A DNA stretch of 64,000 nt, taken from NCBI GenBank assembly GCA_900258555.1, contig LT984854.1:1263077-1327076 (forward strand), read 5' to 3'. Shown here one piece after another: positions 26,199-35,391 of this stretch. A program made the translations under genes and the position numbers. Under the pieces are notes generated by a model. That model ran no database searches. It saw only the letters and a list, made by a program, of their open reading frames with translations, and had not been told where the DNA came from. The stretch comes from an uncultured Desulfobacterium sp. Its GTDB lineage: Bacteria; Desulfobacterota; DSM-4660; Desulfatiglandales; Desulfatiglandaceae. Numbering within the stretch: position 1 is the first letter of the stretch; every line of letters starts with the position of its first letter.

Positions 26199-27962
26199 AT
26201 GAAAAGGAACTTTGATCGTGATATTGCCTTGCTTGTCTCCATTGCATGCGGCAAGGTAGAGGCAGACATGTATCTTAAAAACGGCAGGATCGTCAATGTC
26301 CACACCGGCGAGATATTAAGAGGCATTGGTGTGGCAATTGGCGGCAACAGAATTGCCTATGTAGGGCTCAATACCAATATGATAGGCCCGGCCACAAGGG
26401 TGATAGATTGTGAGAACTGTTTTGTCACGCCCGCATATGTGGACGCTCATTGTCATATGGATTATTTGTATAATCCGTGTGCATTTGTAAAGCATGTGCT
26501 TTCAATGGGAACTACAACCGTTTTGTCCGAGCTTACCGAATGCGGTGTCCTTTCAAAGAAGGGGCTTGATTATCTCCTTGGGGCTACAGAGAATCTCCCT
26601 GTAAAATGTTATTACAGCCTTCCCTCAACCCTTCCCCCGTTTCCCGAGATCGAAGGGATCGATTTTTTCGATCTAACAGTGATGGAACAATACAGGATCC
26701 ACCCGCGCATATTATCACTTGGCGAGATTACATCCTGGCCCAGGGTGACTGATCTGGATCACAAGATCATGGAAAAAATCCATTTTGCAAACTCAAACGG
26801 GCTCCTTATCGAAGGCCATCTGACAGGATGCAAGAATCATGAGATAAATGCCATGATAGCGGCCGGCATTACCTCATGTCATGAATCCATTACCGCCCCG
26901 GAGGCCAAGGAAAAATTGGAGCTCGGCCTTTATGTGATGCTCAGACACGGCTCAGTCAGGAGTGACATGAAGGAACTGAGCCTTCTTGTCACGGAAAATC
27001 CAAAAATCAACATATCGCGGATAATCCTTACCCTTGATTGGATGAGCCCTGAAGACATGGTTGCACATGGGTATATGAATTATCTTATTAAGAGTGCCAT
27101 AGAAACGGGTATAGATCCTGTTCAGGCCATACAGATGACAACCATTAATCCGGCTACTTACCTTGGTCTGGATAGAGATGTCGGCAGTGTAGCCCCTGGA
27201 AGAAGGGCTGATATCCTTATTGTAGATAATATCGAAAACGGTATGCCTGTCAGAGTGATAGCAGAAGGAAGACTTGCAGCCCAGTATGGAAAACTCTGTG
27301 AAGAACCGGCATTGTCTGAATTTAATGGGAGGGTTCTTAGGTTGGGCAACTGGCCTACAAAGAAATACACGGATGATGACTTTGAAATTTTTGCCCCCCC
27401 AGGCTCTTCAGGCGTAATCGAGTTTCCTGTAATTAAGGTGATCAACAAGGCTGTTACAAAACGCATGGATATAAGGGTTATGGTGGAAGGAGGCCGTATC
27501 CATCCGGAACTCAAAGACGGAATAACAAGGCTTAGCATCATACGACCAGACGGGTCGGTCGCCACAGGGCTTGTATATGGCTTCGGCGACAACATTGGAG
27601 GCCTGGCCACAAGCCTTGGCGTATACAACAATAAGCTTATCATCATAGGTGGGAACAAGAAAGACATGGCTGATGCTACAAACCGCATGCTGGGGCTCGG
27701 CGGGGGAATTGTGCTTGTAAAGGATGGAAGGTTGATCTCAGAGATCCCTCTGCCGATAGCAGGGATACAATCCGGAGATGATGTTGATAGGATGGCCGGA
27801 AAAATGATCAGGATGAAGAAGGAACTCAGGGCGCTGGGCTGTTTTCTTGAAGACCCTTTTTATACCATCCATTTTTTGACGATGTCAGGACTTCCATATT
27901 TGAGGATTCTTCCCAACGGCATATTGGATGTCGTCAAAAAACAGATAGTATTTCCGCTATAA
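26199..27962 (+). CDS. Adenine-deaminase-family amidohydrolase, divergent active site
   Basis: 587-residue metal-dependent hydrolase of the COG1001 (Ade) type. It has the VDAHCHMDY first metal motif, LGEITSWPRV with the bridging-type glutamate near 183, IEGHLTG near 207, ITSCHES near 230 and TLDWMSPED near 282, then the long C-terminal domain ending in a proline/isoleucine-rich MSGLPYLRILPNG stretch seen in Ade. However the usual HIESS is HMDYL here and the usual DPHE near residue 110-120 is replaced by ELTE, losing a histidine. Activity on adenine is therefore doubtful; another purine or a cyclic amide is possible. Confidence 0.78.
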   Translation: MKRNFDRDIALLVSIACGKVEADMYLKNGRIVNVHTGEILRGIGVAIGGNRIAYVGLNTNMIGPATRVIDCENCFVTPAYVDAHCHMDYLYNPCAFVKHVLSMGTTTVLSELTECGVLSKKGLDYLLGATENLPVKCYYSLPSTLPPFPEIEGIDFFDLTVMEQYRIHPRILSLGEITSWPRVTDLDHKIMEKIHFANSNGLLIEGHLTGCKNHEINAMIAAGITSCHESITAPEAKEKLELGLYVMLRHGSVRSDMKELSLLVTENPKINISRIILTLDWMSPEDMVAHGYMNYLIKSAIETGIDPVQAIQMTTINPATYLGLDRDVGSVAPGRRADILIVDNIENGMPVRVIAEGRLAAQYGKLCEEPALSEFNGRVLRLGNWPTKKYTDDDFEIFAPPGSSGVIEFPVIKVINKAVTKRMDIRVMVEGGRIHPELKDGITRLSIIRPDGSVATGLVYGFGDNIGGLATSLGVYNNKLIIIGGNKKDMADATNRMLGLGGGIVLVKDGRLISEIPLPIAGIQSGDDVDRMAGKMIRMKKELRALGCFLEDPFYTIHFLTMSGLPYLRILPNGILDVVKKQIVFPL

Positions 27963-27986
27963 ACCTACAATGCTCCGATGCCGACA

Positions 27987-28208
27987 CTATGATTCGAGAT
28001 CTTCATCCGGCTTAGCGCGTTTGACATTGCGCAGGACTTCATAAGAAAGTTTTATTCGGTCCGATTCATTACTGTATTTCATCAACTTTATTTCGTCTGT
28101 TTCCGAATTAAAAAGGGGAGTCATCTTTTGCAGGGCGCTGTTGATTTCATCCTTTACCCCATTGATCATTTTTGTTTTGTTGCTTTTCTTAATCTCAATA
28201 ACAATCAT
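27987..28208 (-). CDS. Small hypothetical protein, 73 residues
   Basis: Short charged protein beginning MIVIEIKKSNKTKMING and ending in an acidic tail. It lies 57 bases downstream of the parvulin gene on the same strand. There is only a weak GAG-type ribosome binding site. No motif is seen. It could be a real small gene of the same operon or a chance frame. Confidence 0.4.
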   Translation of the reverse strand: MIVIEIKKSNKTKMINGVKDEINSALQKMTPLFNSETDEIKLMKYSNESDRIKLSYEVLRNVKRAKPDEDLES

Positions 28209-28264
28209 TTTTTAATCTCAAAGCTGATCATTAGATGCCTTACAAAAAGTGATGCTAACGTCAA

Positions 28265-29260
28265 TCAAGGATTGTCTTTCAGGAGCCTTTCCACTTTTGC
28301 CTTTTCCTTCAATTGGCCGACATATACCTTGACCTGGTCCTTTATCTTAATCTGCTTCAGGTATTGGCCAAGGCGGTCCTTGATGTCTTCATAGGCCATC
28401 ACGCTTTCCGGTTTTTTGTCTGCGATCTTAATTAGGTGAAATCCGAAATCTGTCTCTACGATATTACTGACCTCCCCAGGCGCCATGGCAAAGGCTGCGT
28501 CTTCAAAGGGCTTTGTCATCTGTCCGCGACTAAAATAGCCCAGGTCTCCTCCTTTTGCAGCACTTGGACACTGTGACAACTCTTTTGCAAGGGCGGCGAA
28601 ATCCTCCCCCTTCTTGATCCGTTGCTGAATCTCTTCAATTTTTTTTCGTGCTTGGGCGCGTTGGGCCTCATCGGCCTTTGCATCCACCTTTATAAGGATA
28701 TGGCTTGCCCTAACCTGTTCGGGTTTTTTGAAAGATTGCGGGTTGTTGTTGTAATAGGCCTTGGTCTCTTCATCTGAAACTGTAATTTTGTCGCCAATCT
28801 GTTTGTCTATCATCTGTTCGATGGCCAGTTTTTGTCTTATTTGAGATTTTATGAAATCTTCTGAAAGATGATTGCGCGACAACTCCTTTTTAAACTCATC
28901 TTCGTTGGGAAACTGCTTTTTAAACATATCCAACTGTTCTTTGACCTCTGATTCTCCAATTTCAACCTTATTGTTTTTACTCTCCTGATAGAGCAATTCG
29001 CGATCAATCATTTCTTCCAAGACGTCATTTTTCAATGACTGAAGCTGATCATTGTTTAGTGACTTACCCATACTGGCCATTTGTTGTTGGACAGCACTCA
29101 TATGTTTTTCAAAATCGTCTTTGGTAATAACCGACCCATTAACCACGGCCACCTTGATTGCGGGTGTTTTGTCTTCGACCGCCGACGCCGACAAGGATAT
29201 TGATGTCAGGCCCACAAAGGCTGCCAAAGCAAAAAATAACCTCTTTTTTAAAATTTTCAT
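28265..29260 (-). CDS. Periplasmic parvulin-type peptidyl-prolyl isomerase (PrsA/SurA-like)
   Basis: 331-residue chaperone. It has a signal peptide (MKILKKRLFFALAAF to SASA near residue 27), a SurA-like N-terminal helical domain (VVNGSVITKDDFEKHM, LLYQESKNNKV) and a rotamase domain from about 180 with VRASHILIKV, FAALAKELSQCPSAAKGGDLGYFSRGQM and VETDFGFHLIKI. It assists folding of outer-membrane proteins in the periplasm. It lies downstream of an RRM protein gene with a 197-base gap. Confidence 0.92.
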   Translation of the reverse strand: MKILKKRLFFALAAFVGLTSISLSASAVEDKTPAIKVAVVNGSVITKDDFEKHMSAVQQQMASMGKSLNNDQLQSLKNDVLEEMIDRELLYQESKNNKVEIGESEVKEQLDMFKKQFPNEDEFKKELSRNHLSEDFIKSQIRQKLAIEQMIDKQIGDKITVSDEETKAYYNNNPQSFKKPEQVRASHILIKVDAKADEAQRAQARKKIEEIQQRIKKGEDFAALAKELSQCPSAAKGGDLGYFSRGQMTKPFEDAAFAMAPGEVSNIVETDFGFHLIKIADKKPESVMAYEDIKDRLGQYLKQIKIKDQVKVYVGQLKEKAKVERLLKDNP

Positions 29261-29457
29261 TTAAGATTCTCCTTTGTGGACATAAATATGTCAACCAAAC
29301 TTTCGATCCGGGATGATCAGTGAAAGGATTATAAAAGTAGACGATCTCGCAAATAGCCCGACATTTACACCTGCGAGGGTTTTTATCCTCCTGCCGGCCA
29401 TATGCACGGTGGTTTTTACGAAATCGTCAAAAAAAGATTTAGTGCGATTATAGGATG

Positions 29458-29784
29458 TTAGTAGCGACGGCCGCCACCGCCTCCTCCACCTCCATGCCGA
29501 CCCTTTCTGGGGGCTCCTCCGCCTCCGGGACGGCGATCATTTGAGCGCGGGCGCGCCTCATTGACACTCAATTTGCGTCCCTTCAATTCCTTGCCGTTAA
29601 GCCCTTCAATGGCCGATTGCGCCTCAGCGTCAACACCCATTTCCACAAAGCCGAAGCCCCTTGATCTGCCGCTGTATTTGTCTTTTATGATATTGACGGT
29701 AGTGACCTGTCCATAGGCCTCAAAGGCCTTTTGCAGTTCGTCTTCAGACACATCAAACGACAGATTCCCAATAAAAATGTTCAT
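29458..29784 (-). CDS. RRM-domain RNA-binding protein with glycine-rich tail
   Basis: 108-residue single-RRM protein. RNP2 is IFIGNL at residue 3 and RNP1 is RGFGFVEM near 42; a basic linker and a run of glycines end in GGRRY. Such proteins are found in cyanobacteria and many Desulfobacterota and bind single-stranded RNA, often induced in cold. TAAGGAGA precedes the ATG, and a long noncoding region upstream could be a regulated leader. Confidence 0.92.
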   Translation of the reverse strand: MNIFIGNLSFDVSEDELQKAFEAYGQVTTVNIIKDKYSGRSRGFGFVEMGVDAEAQSAIEGLNGKELKGRKLSVNEARPRSNDRRPGGGGAPRKGRHGGGGGGGGRRY

Positions 29785-29790
29785 GCTTAT

Positions 29791-30340
29791 CTCCTTGTTA
29801 GTTTTTCCTCAAGGCAATTTCTAATCGCCTAATTTCCAAAATCATAAATGCCTGTCAGAGTGAAAGGCGCTTGAAGACGCAGCTTAACCCACCGGCATCA
29901 TTATTATTTAATGATTCGACTCTGCATTTTAAAGAATTCTGAAATGACTTAAGCGAAGCCAAACATGGAAAGGCACTCGAGGACCGTCAGAGGAAAGGCA
30001 TCTTTGATGGTCAGTGCTAACACACGGTGGCTGAAAGCTTTCCACCTTCCTCACTGTATAATGCCGACTAACACATTATTTAAGGAAGCGGGATAACTAG
30101 GCTTAAGGTTATTAACCCCCCCTGGACGCCTATCGGCGTTCGGCTCAAACAACCGAAAGATCTTGCGGTTGGTCATTAGATAAGTCAACAGCCTGTCATC
30201 ATTTAGAAAAATCTTTATTAGAATGGAATTATACGGATCTCGAAAGAGCAAATCAAGCTTTTTGTTGTCGAGAACTTCAAAATAATAAGACCATTAGTAA
30301 TCTTTGAGATTTTTCAAAATATTGTTCTAATATATTCAAC
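29791..30340. other. Noncoding region upstream of the RRM gene
   Basis: About 550 bases without a convincing gene. A long leader for the RRM gene would lie here on the minus strand. One minus-strand open frame at 30051-30251 ends in a basic, proline-containing stretch and may be a fragment of a decayed gene; I cannot identify it. No tRNA or known riboswitch is visible. Confidence 0.4.
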
Positions 30341-30345
30341 ATTTG

Positions 30346-30374
30346 TTGACCCCCACCTAAAGGTATATTATTCT
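30346..30374 (+). promoter_or_regulatory. Possible sigma-70-type promoter
   Basis: TTGACC at 30346-30351 and TATTCT at 30369-30374 are 17 bases apart, 120 bases before the small membrane protein start. The match is moderate and untested. Confidence 0.3.
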
Positions 30375-30493
30375 GTTTTGGCTTAACTTATTGATATTAA
30401 TTATACTTACAGAATAGGGCAAAGTGGTATGTTTTGTGCTAAACAAATTTTAAGGGTCAATGGGTTTATCCATATAAAATAGGAGCAAAAGTG

Positions 30494-30910
30494 ATGAAAA
30501 AAAGAATTACAAAAATGCTCATAGTATATGATTCCATTGGATTCGGCGCTGCAATGCTTGCTATTTGGCTGGATGAAATCATAGATATACCTTCTCTACT
30601 ATTTGGCGCAGAGGCTACACCGATAAATATAACTGAGGCAATAATAGAAAGCATGATGGTTCTTTTTCTGGGCATAGGCGTAATTACAGCCACATGGAGT
30701 CTATTGAAAAAGATAAAATATCTGGAGGGTTTTTTGCCGGTGTGTTCATTTTGCAAGAAGATCAGGGTAAATGACAAATGGATTCCGATAGTAGACTATG
30801 TCAGTGATCATTCTGCAGCACAGTTTAGCCATGGCTGCTGCCCTCAATGCGTTGAAGAGCATTATGGCAGGTATCTGAAAGACAAAACCAGAAAGGTCAG
30901 TCAGGAGTAA
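30494..30910 (+). CDS. Small membrane protein with a CxxC...FSHGxCPxC domain
   Basis: 138-residue protein with two predicted membrane helices (around residues 9-28 and 50-70) and a C-terminal domain containing VCSFCKKIRVNDKW, then a HSAAQFSHGCCPQC stretch. This cysteine domain is common at the C-terminus of deltaproteobacterial PAS sensors and response regulators; here it stands alone on a membrane anchor, with four cysteines in a likely metal or redox site. AGGAG at 30481 is 8 bases before ATG 30494. The role is unknown; sensing of redox state or metal is a guess. Confidence 0.75.
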   Translation: MKKRITKMLIVYDSIGFGAAMLAIWLDEIIDIPSLLFGAEATPINITEAIIESMMVLFLGIGVITATWSLLKKIKYLEGFLPVCSFCKKIRVNDKWIPIVDYVSDHSAAQFSHGCCPQCVEEHYGRYLKDKTRKVSQE

Positions 30911-31046
30911 GATAACAGCAGAAACCGAGCTAAGCGACTGCACATAAATAACTTGAAGCTATCTGCTCTAGCATGTAAAAAGTTAACAGGGAGATTTATG
31001 TAGTAGAGGTAGTCTCTATACTTCAACAAAAAATAGGAGGATTTTA

Positions 31047-31649
31047 ATGAGGCACGAAGGTTTTATAAGAAAATTAGTCGCTGGTATTATTTTAACTGTT
31101 TGTATTTTTTCGTTTTTCTCTTGTGGTGGAAGAAGAAATGCTGTTAGATCGGATGAGGCGATAGGTTCAGAGCCGCAAGCCGTTAAAACAGCGGCGCTTG
31201 ATAAACGATATGACACCATAGTTTTTCAAGAATTCGATGTTGATCCGAAAATGGAGGCAGCTTATCCAGGGGCGGTTGTCATCTGTGAAAGCGCAGCCAT
31301 TGATGCTCTGCGATCAAAAAATATTTTTAAGAAGGTTGAAAAAGAAAATGCCGCTGGCGGTGGTATGGGCGGTCAGTCTCTCCTTGTAAAGCCAAGGCTT
31401 ATTAACATGCGCATTGTCAGCGGTTCTGCCAGATTTTGGGGCGGCGCTTTTGCAGGACGATCAGATATGGTCGTGGAACTTAAAATGACCGATGCAGCAT
31501 CCGGAATGGTTGTACATGAGAAGGTATTGTCAACCGCCAATAATCCTGTCGCCGCTGCATGGGTTATGGGCAGCAGCGATCGGTCTCTCCCTGGCGATAT
31601 GGGAAGGATAATCGCAGATTATATTGAATCAATTATGCCTGCAGGTTAA
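31047..31649 (+). CDS. DUF4410-like lipoprotein
   Basis: 200-residue lipoprotein. The N-terminus has a basic start and a hydrophobic run ending FSFFSCGG, an acceptable lipobox with the acylated cysteine near residue 26. The mature part contains YDTIVFQEFDVDPKMEAAYP and a glycine-rich LVKPRLINMRIVSGSARFWGGAFAGRSDM region, which matches the DUF4410 group found in many Gram-negative bacteria. AGGAGG precedes the ATG. Function unknown; a strong hairpin follows at 31680-31761. Confidence 0.75.
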   Translation: MRHEGFIRKLVAGIILTVCIFSFFSCGGRRNAVRSDEAIGSEPQAVKTAALDKRYDTIVFQEFDVDPKMEAAYPGAVVICESAAIDALRSKNIFKKVEKENAAGGGMGGQSLLVKPRLINMRIVSGSARFWGGAFAGRSDMVVELKMTDAASGMVVHEKVLSTANNPVAAAWVMGSSDRSLPGDMGRIIADYIESIMPAG

Positions 31650-31679
31650 CTAATTAAGGTGAATCTGCATGTAAAAAAG

Positions 31680-31761
31680 GGAACATCTTCAAAATGTTGA
31701 TCTGCAAAAAAATATCGCATATGGAGATATAAAAATGTTTTTATCTGTTGAAGATGTTCCC
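31680..31761. terminator. Inverted repeat between convergent genes
   Basis: GGGAACATCTTCAA at 31680-31693 is perfectly complementary to TTGAAGATGTTCCC at 31748-31761, with a 54-base AT-rich loop. It lies between the lipoprotein and the convergent methyltransferase gene. The long loop is unusual for a terminator. Confidence 0.55.
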
Positions 31762-31825
31762 CTATCTTGAAATGTTGGCTCCGAGTCACACTTTTTGACC
31801 GATGGAAATGACTTCTTTCCCGTAA

Positions 31826-32632
31826 TCACCCTTTTTTTCCAAAGGCCTTGAAGAACGTGTAACAGAAGACCCCATCAGGTTCCGCGGTCCTGTAAAGGTC
31901 CTTTATCCCCCTGTCAAAATATAGTTGGTCAATCATACCTGCCTTGAGGACGGATTCGCGAACGCCCTCGATCATTGCCACAAATGTCTTTTTGGTAAAA
32001 CCGACAACAAGATCAGGTCTACTGGAGTCCGCGTAAACCATACGGGGAGAAACCCGAACTGAGCTGTAACCCGCCTCGCACAAAAGAGGATGGAGTTGCC
32101 TTCCTATCATCGCATTACCTCCGGCGCGCCTCTGAAGTTCTACTAGGCACTGGATCACTCTGTCTGCTGCCTCACTATCGGGGTGGAAAAATGTAGACCC
32201 ATGATCCCCTTCTATGACAGTGATAGTTCCGCCAGCCTTGAGCAAATCCTTCAATCTGAGAAGGGCCTCCATAGGCCGGGCAAGATGTTCCAAAACAAAA
32301 CAGATGAAAACATGGTCAAAGGAGCCAGTGGGGAAGGGCAATTTGTAGATATCCGCCTGCTGGAAACACACATTCTCAATACCCGCCTCTTTAACCCTTT
32401 TTCCGGCCACGGCAAGGGAGGACTCGGACATATCAATTGAAGTGATAAAGGCATCAGGGCTTTTACTTGCCAGTGTCACGGTCTGTGCGCCAACGCCGCA
32501 TCCGACCTCCAAGACCCTGCTTCCCGAGGGATATGTGGTGTCGCAATGGAGCAACTCAGCCAGAGTAGTTGCCTGGTCCTGCAGTCGAGTGGTTTCCGTA
32601 AGATCATATCCGTGAACATACATATCAACCAT
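31826..32632 (-). CDS. Class I SAM-dependent methyltransferase
   Basis: 268-residue methyltransferase with motif I VLEVGCGVGAQTV near residue 43, the acidic ribose-binding TSIDMSESSL, QADIYKLPF and the motif IV/V VFICFVLEHLARPMEAL. The C-terminal half has helices rich in charged residues (GRQLHPLLCEAGY). Substrate unknown; small-molecule methylation is likely from the fold. It lies 33 bases downstream of an amidohydrolase gene on the same strand and the two may be co-expressed. Confidence 0.85.
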   Translation of the reverse strand: MVDMYVHGYDLTETTRLQDQATTLAELLHCDTTYPSGSRVLEVGCGVGAQTVTLASKSPDAFITSIDMSESSLAVAGKRVKEAGIENVCFQQADIYKLPFPTGSFDHVFICFVLEHLARPMEALLRLKDLLKAGGTITVIEGDHGSTFFHPDSEAADRVIQCLVELQRRAGGNAMIGRQLHPLLCEAGYSSVRVSPRMVYADSSRPDLVVGFTKKTFVAMIEGVRESVLKAGMIDQLYFDRGIKDLYRTAEPDGVFCYTFFKAFGKKG

Positions 32633-32665
32633 GCTACACCTCTATGAATTTAGGCCATTCACAAT

Positions 32666-33511
32666 CTACATCCCCAAAAAATTTACTGCCACATCGTAAA
32701 GAAGTTTCTTTTCTGTTTCCATCTCTAGACCAAGCATGGCTACTGTCTCCATATATCCCTTGACCCTGGCTGCCTCATTAAATGCGCAGTCTGAGCCGAA
32801 CATTATCCTGTTATTGTAATGCGTGAGATAGCCGGCATAGCCCTTCGGGTCCTTTTCAATATACTCGAACAGCCCCGAGATATCGCTGTAGCAGTTTTCA
32901 AAACTGTCAAAGAGCAAACTTATCTTTTTTCTGCTGAAGCCAAGATGAGGAAAATTTATCCTGAGTTGCGGAAAGGTTAAAAGGAATTCTTTGGCATATT
33001 CAAAATGGTTGTTCAGATTGAGGTGACATATTAACGGGAGATTGTTCTTGTTGCCATATTCCATTACCCTCTGCTGCCAGTCGAGGTAATTTTCCTTGGT
33101 CGTCCCCAGGATTTCGGCAGGGCTGTCAACCTTTAAAAAATCATCATATTCAGGGATGAAGAGTGTCTTCAGTCCCTTGTAGCCAAAAGGCATGTAGTGT
33201 GCAATCCATGATTCCACATCACCATGAATGATCCTAAAATCAAGAAACGGGACAATAAAGTCGGAATTCGCCATTTGGGTCCTTATCTTTTGCAGCAGAG
33301 TGTTTGCGTCAGCATACTCGGGATGATAGTGCGGCCTGGCATGGTATGGCGCCACCTTTATAAAATCAGAAAAATCGAGCCCAAAAGTGGTAAAGCAAAG
33401 GACATACGCCTTTTTGAGACCTTGGCTGAACAGCTCGGGATAAATGTCCAGGCCGTTCATTATCTCGTCGTCTTTTCCGCCGAAATGTAGATGCGCATCA
33501 ATAAATTCCAT
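32666..33511 (-). CDS. Amidohydrolase 2 (ACMSD-type) family protein
   Basis: 281-residue TIM-barrel hydrolase or decarboxylase. HLHFGG near residue 7 supplies the first metal pair, ICHLNLNNH near 164 the second histidine, INFPHLGFSRKK near 187 the third, and MFGSDCAFNEA near 242 the catalytic aspartate. This pattern is typical of the amidohydrolase 2 group. The substrate cannot be predicted. It is followed by the methyltransferase gene. Confidence 0.85.
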   Translation of the reverse strand: MEFIDAHLHFGGKDDEIMNGLDIYPELFSQGLKKAYVLCFTTFGLDFSDFIKVAPYHARPHYHPEYADANTLLQKIRTQMANSDFIVPFLDFRIIHGDVESWIAHYMPFGYKGLKTLFIPEYDDFLKVDSPAEILGTTKENYLDWQQRVMEYGNKNNLPLICHLNLNNHFEYAKEFLLTFPQLRINFPHLGFSRKKISLLFDSFENCYSDISGLFEYIEKDPKGYAGYLTHYNNRIMFGSDCAFNEAARVKGYMETVAMLGLEMETEKKLLYDVAVNFLGM

Positions 33512-33539
33512 GTGTTACCTCTCTAAAAAGGCCTGAAAC

Positions 33540-33579
33540 AAAAAAAGGAAATGGAGCCTGCACCCCATTTCCCTTTTTG
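33540..33579 (-). terminator. Rho-independent terminator for the carboxyltransferase gene
   Basis: On the minus strand the sequence GGGAAATGG pairs, with one G-T position, with CCATTTCC and is followed by a run of seven T. It lies directly after the stop of the carboxyltransferase gene and before the amidohydrolase gene. Confidence 0.8.
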
Positions 33580-33602
33580 TATTCTTAAAATAATATATTC
33601 TT

Positions 33603-35165
33603 TTACAGATAAATGTTGCTGTGTTTCTTCGGAGGGATGTCAATTGGGGTCTTGGTCAGCCATCCTTCCAGGTGTTTGATTATCTCCATCCTTGTATCTT
33701 CGGGCCTTATAACATTATCAATAAGACCACGGCCGGCGCAGAACCAGGGGTTGATATACTTTTCATAGTAGTCTTCCGTTGCCTTGCGGCGGAATTCTTC
33801 ATCGTATTTTCCTGCCGGATAGATGACGTCAATAACCGCCTCAGGAACCACAATGGTGATAACCGCTGTGGGCCAGGCAAGTACCACATCACCGCCCATT
33901 GTCTTCGTGGACATACCGGCATAGCCGCCGGCATATGCCTTGCGCAGGATCACGCTTATCTTCGGAACTGTTGCCTCGGCATAGGCGTGTAGATTTTTGC
34001 ATCCGTGTTTGATAACGCCCTTTCTTTCCTGATCAGTTCCAACAAGGTATGCCGGGTTGTCAATTAGGAATATCAGCGGCAGGTTGAAGGCGTCGCAGAA
34101 TCTGATGAAACGGGCTATCTTGGTCGCGGCCTCAACTTCAAGTGCTCCGGCATTTACCATCGGCTGATTGGCGATCAGGCCCACCGGGATTCCATTAAAG
34201 CGTGCAAAACCGATGAGCAGATTCTTTGCATATTCTCTCTTGATCTCGTAGTAAGAACCCTCATCCACGACCTCTCTGATTACCTTCTTCATGTCGTAAG
34301 GCCTTCTCATGTTGGTGGGTACGATATCAAGAAGCTGCGGTAATCTCCTGTCCGGCTTGTCTGTTGAGCTGATGATCGGAAGAGACGATTCAAAGCTTGA
34401 GGGGAGATAAGAAAGGATCTTTTTTGTCTCTTCAATACATGTTTGGTCGTCCTTTACCTCAAGGTCGCAGATGCCAGTGACCTTGGAGTGCATCTTGCTT
34501 CCGCCAAGTTCCTCTATTGTTGTGATCTCGCCGATGCTCTGCTTTACAAAGGCAGGCCCTCCGATGTACATATTGCTCTTGCCTTCGACCATGAGGACGA
34601 TATCGTTCATTGCAGGCACATAACCCTGGCCGCCGCCGCACGGGCCCATCATCATGGCGATCTGTGGAACAGAGCCTGATGCATAAGTGTGCGCATTGAG
34701 CATCCTGCCATATCCCATGTGACCTGCCTGCATGCCTTCCTGGAGCCTTGCGCCTCCTGAGTCCATCATGCCGACAACCGGTACACGCATCTTCATGGCA
34801 TGGTCAACAATTATGCTTGAGGCCTTCATGCCGTGGAAATCCGACATGGTGCCACCGGAGGATGTGAAATCCTGTGACCAGACACAGACGTAACGGCCGT
34901 TAACCTTTCCAAACCCTGTGACAACACCTTCGGAAGGGATCTTCTTTTTGTCCATGCCGAAGTCAACTTCCTTGTGTTTGATAAAGGTGAACACCTCTTC
35001 AAAGGTTCCTGGATCAAAGAAAAGATCAATCCTTTCACGGGCGGTCAGTTTGCCCCGTTCATGCTGAAGGGCGACTGCCTTTTCACCGCCCATAGCGAAG
35101 ATTTCAGCCTTTCTTTTTTCAAAATCCTCTAAATATTCTTCCCAACTCTTCACTCTCTGACTCAT
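33603..35165 (-). CDS. Acyl-CoA carboxyltransferase (propionyl-CoA carboxylase beta / decarboxylase alpha type)
   Basis: 520-residue carboxyltransferase subunit of biotin-dependent acyl-CoA carboxylases or sodium-pumping decarboxylases. The two CoA/biotin crotonase-like halves are seen with GGARLQEGMQAG near residue 118, the oxyanion-hole GGGQGYVPAM near 149, and KAYAGGYAGMSTKTMGGD near 400. The reaction moves carboxylate between biotin and an acyl-CoA such as propionyl-, methylmalonyl- or glutaconyl-CoA. The gene stands alone with no biotin carrier or carboxylase subunit nearby. It is divergent from the acyl-CoA dehydrogenase gene and shares its 226-base upstream region, suggesting use in the same pathway. 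Confidence 0.9.
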   Translation of the reverse strand: MSQRVKSWEEYLEDFEKRKAEIFAMGGEKAVALQHERGKLTARERIDLFFDPGTFEEVFTFIKHKEVDFGMDKKKIPSEGVVTGFGKVNGRYVCVWSQDFTSSGGTMSDFHGMKASSIIVDHAMKMRVPVVGMMDSGGARLQEGMQAGHMGYGRMLNAHTYASGSVPQIAMMMGPCGGGQGYVPAMNDIVLMVEGKSNMYIGGPAFVKQSIGEITTIEELGGSKMHSKVTGICDLEVKDDQTCIEETKKILSYLPSSFESSLPIISSTDKPDRRLPQLLDIVPTNMRRPYDMKKVIREVVDEGSYYEIKREYAKNLLIGFARFNGIPVGLIANQPMVNAGALEVEAATKIARFIRFCDAFNLPLIFLIDNPAYLVGTDQERKGVIKHGCKNLHAYAEATVPKISVILRKAYAGGYAGMSTKTMGGDVVLAWPTAVITIVVPEAVIDVIYPAGKYDEEFRRKATEDYYEKYINPWFCAGRGLIDNVIRPEDTRMEIIKHLEGWLTKTPIDIPPKKHSNIYL

Positions 35166-35391
35166 AATAATGCCCCCATTATACGAATTTTAAAAAATCA
35201 ACGGTGAACTTTATTTTTTCTTTGGAACCGTGTCAAGTTCAACCTTTGACTCCAAAGTCCAATCATTGAATTGGCATGATTAAAAATTTGGCTTTCAATA
35301 CACTATTTTTGATGATAAGACAAGAAAATTTGTTTGCATGCGAATAAAAATTATAATATTTTTATTTTATACCCATAGAGAGGAATTTTAA

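Noticed and set aside
30051..30251. 66-codon minus-strand open frame
   Set aside because: No ribosome binding site and no recognised domain. It may be a gene fragment but cannot be supported.
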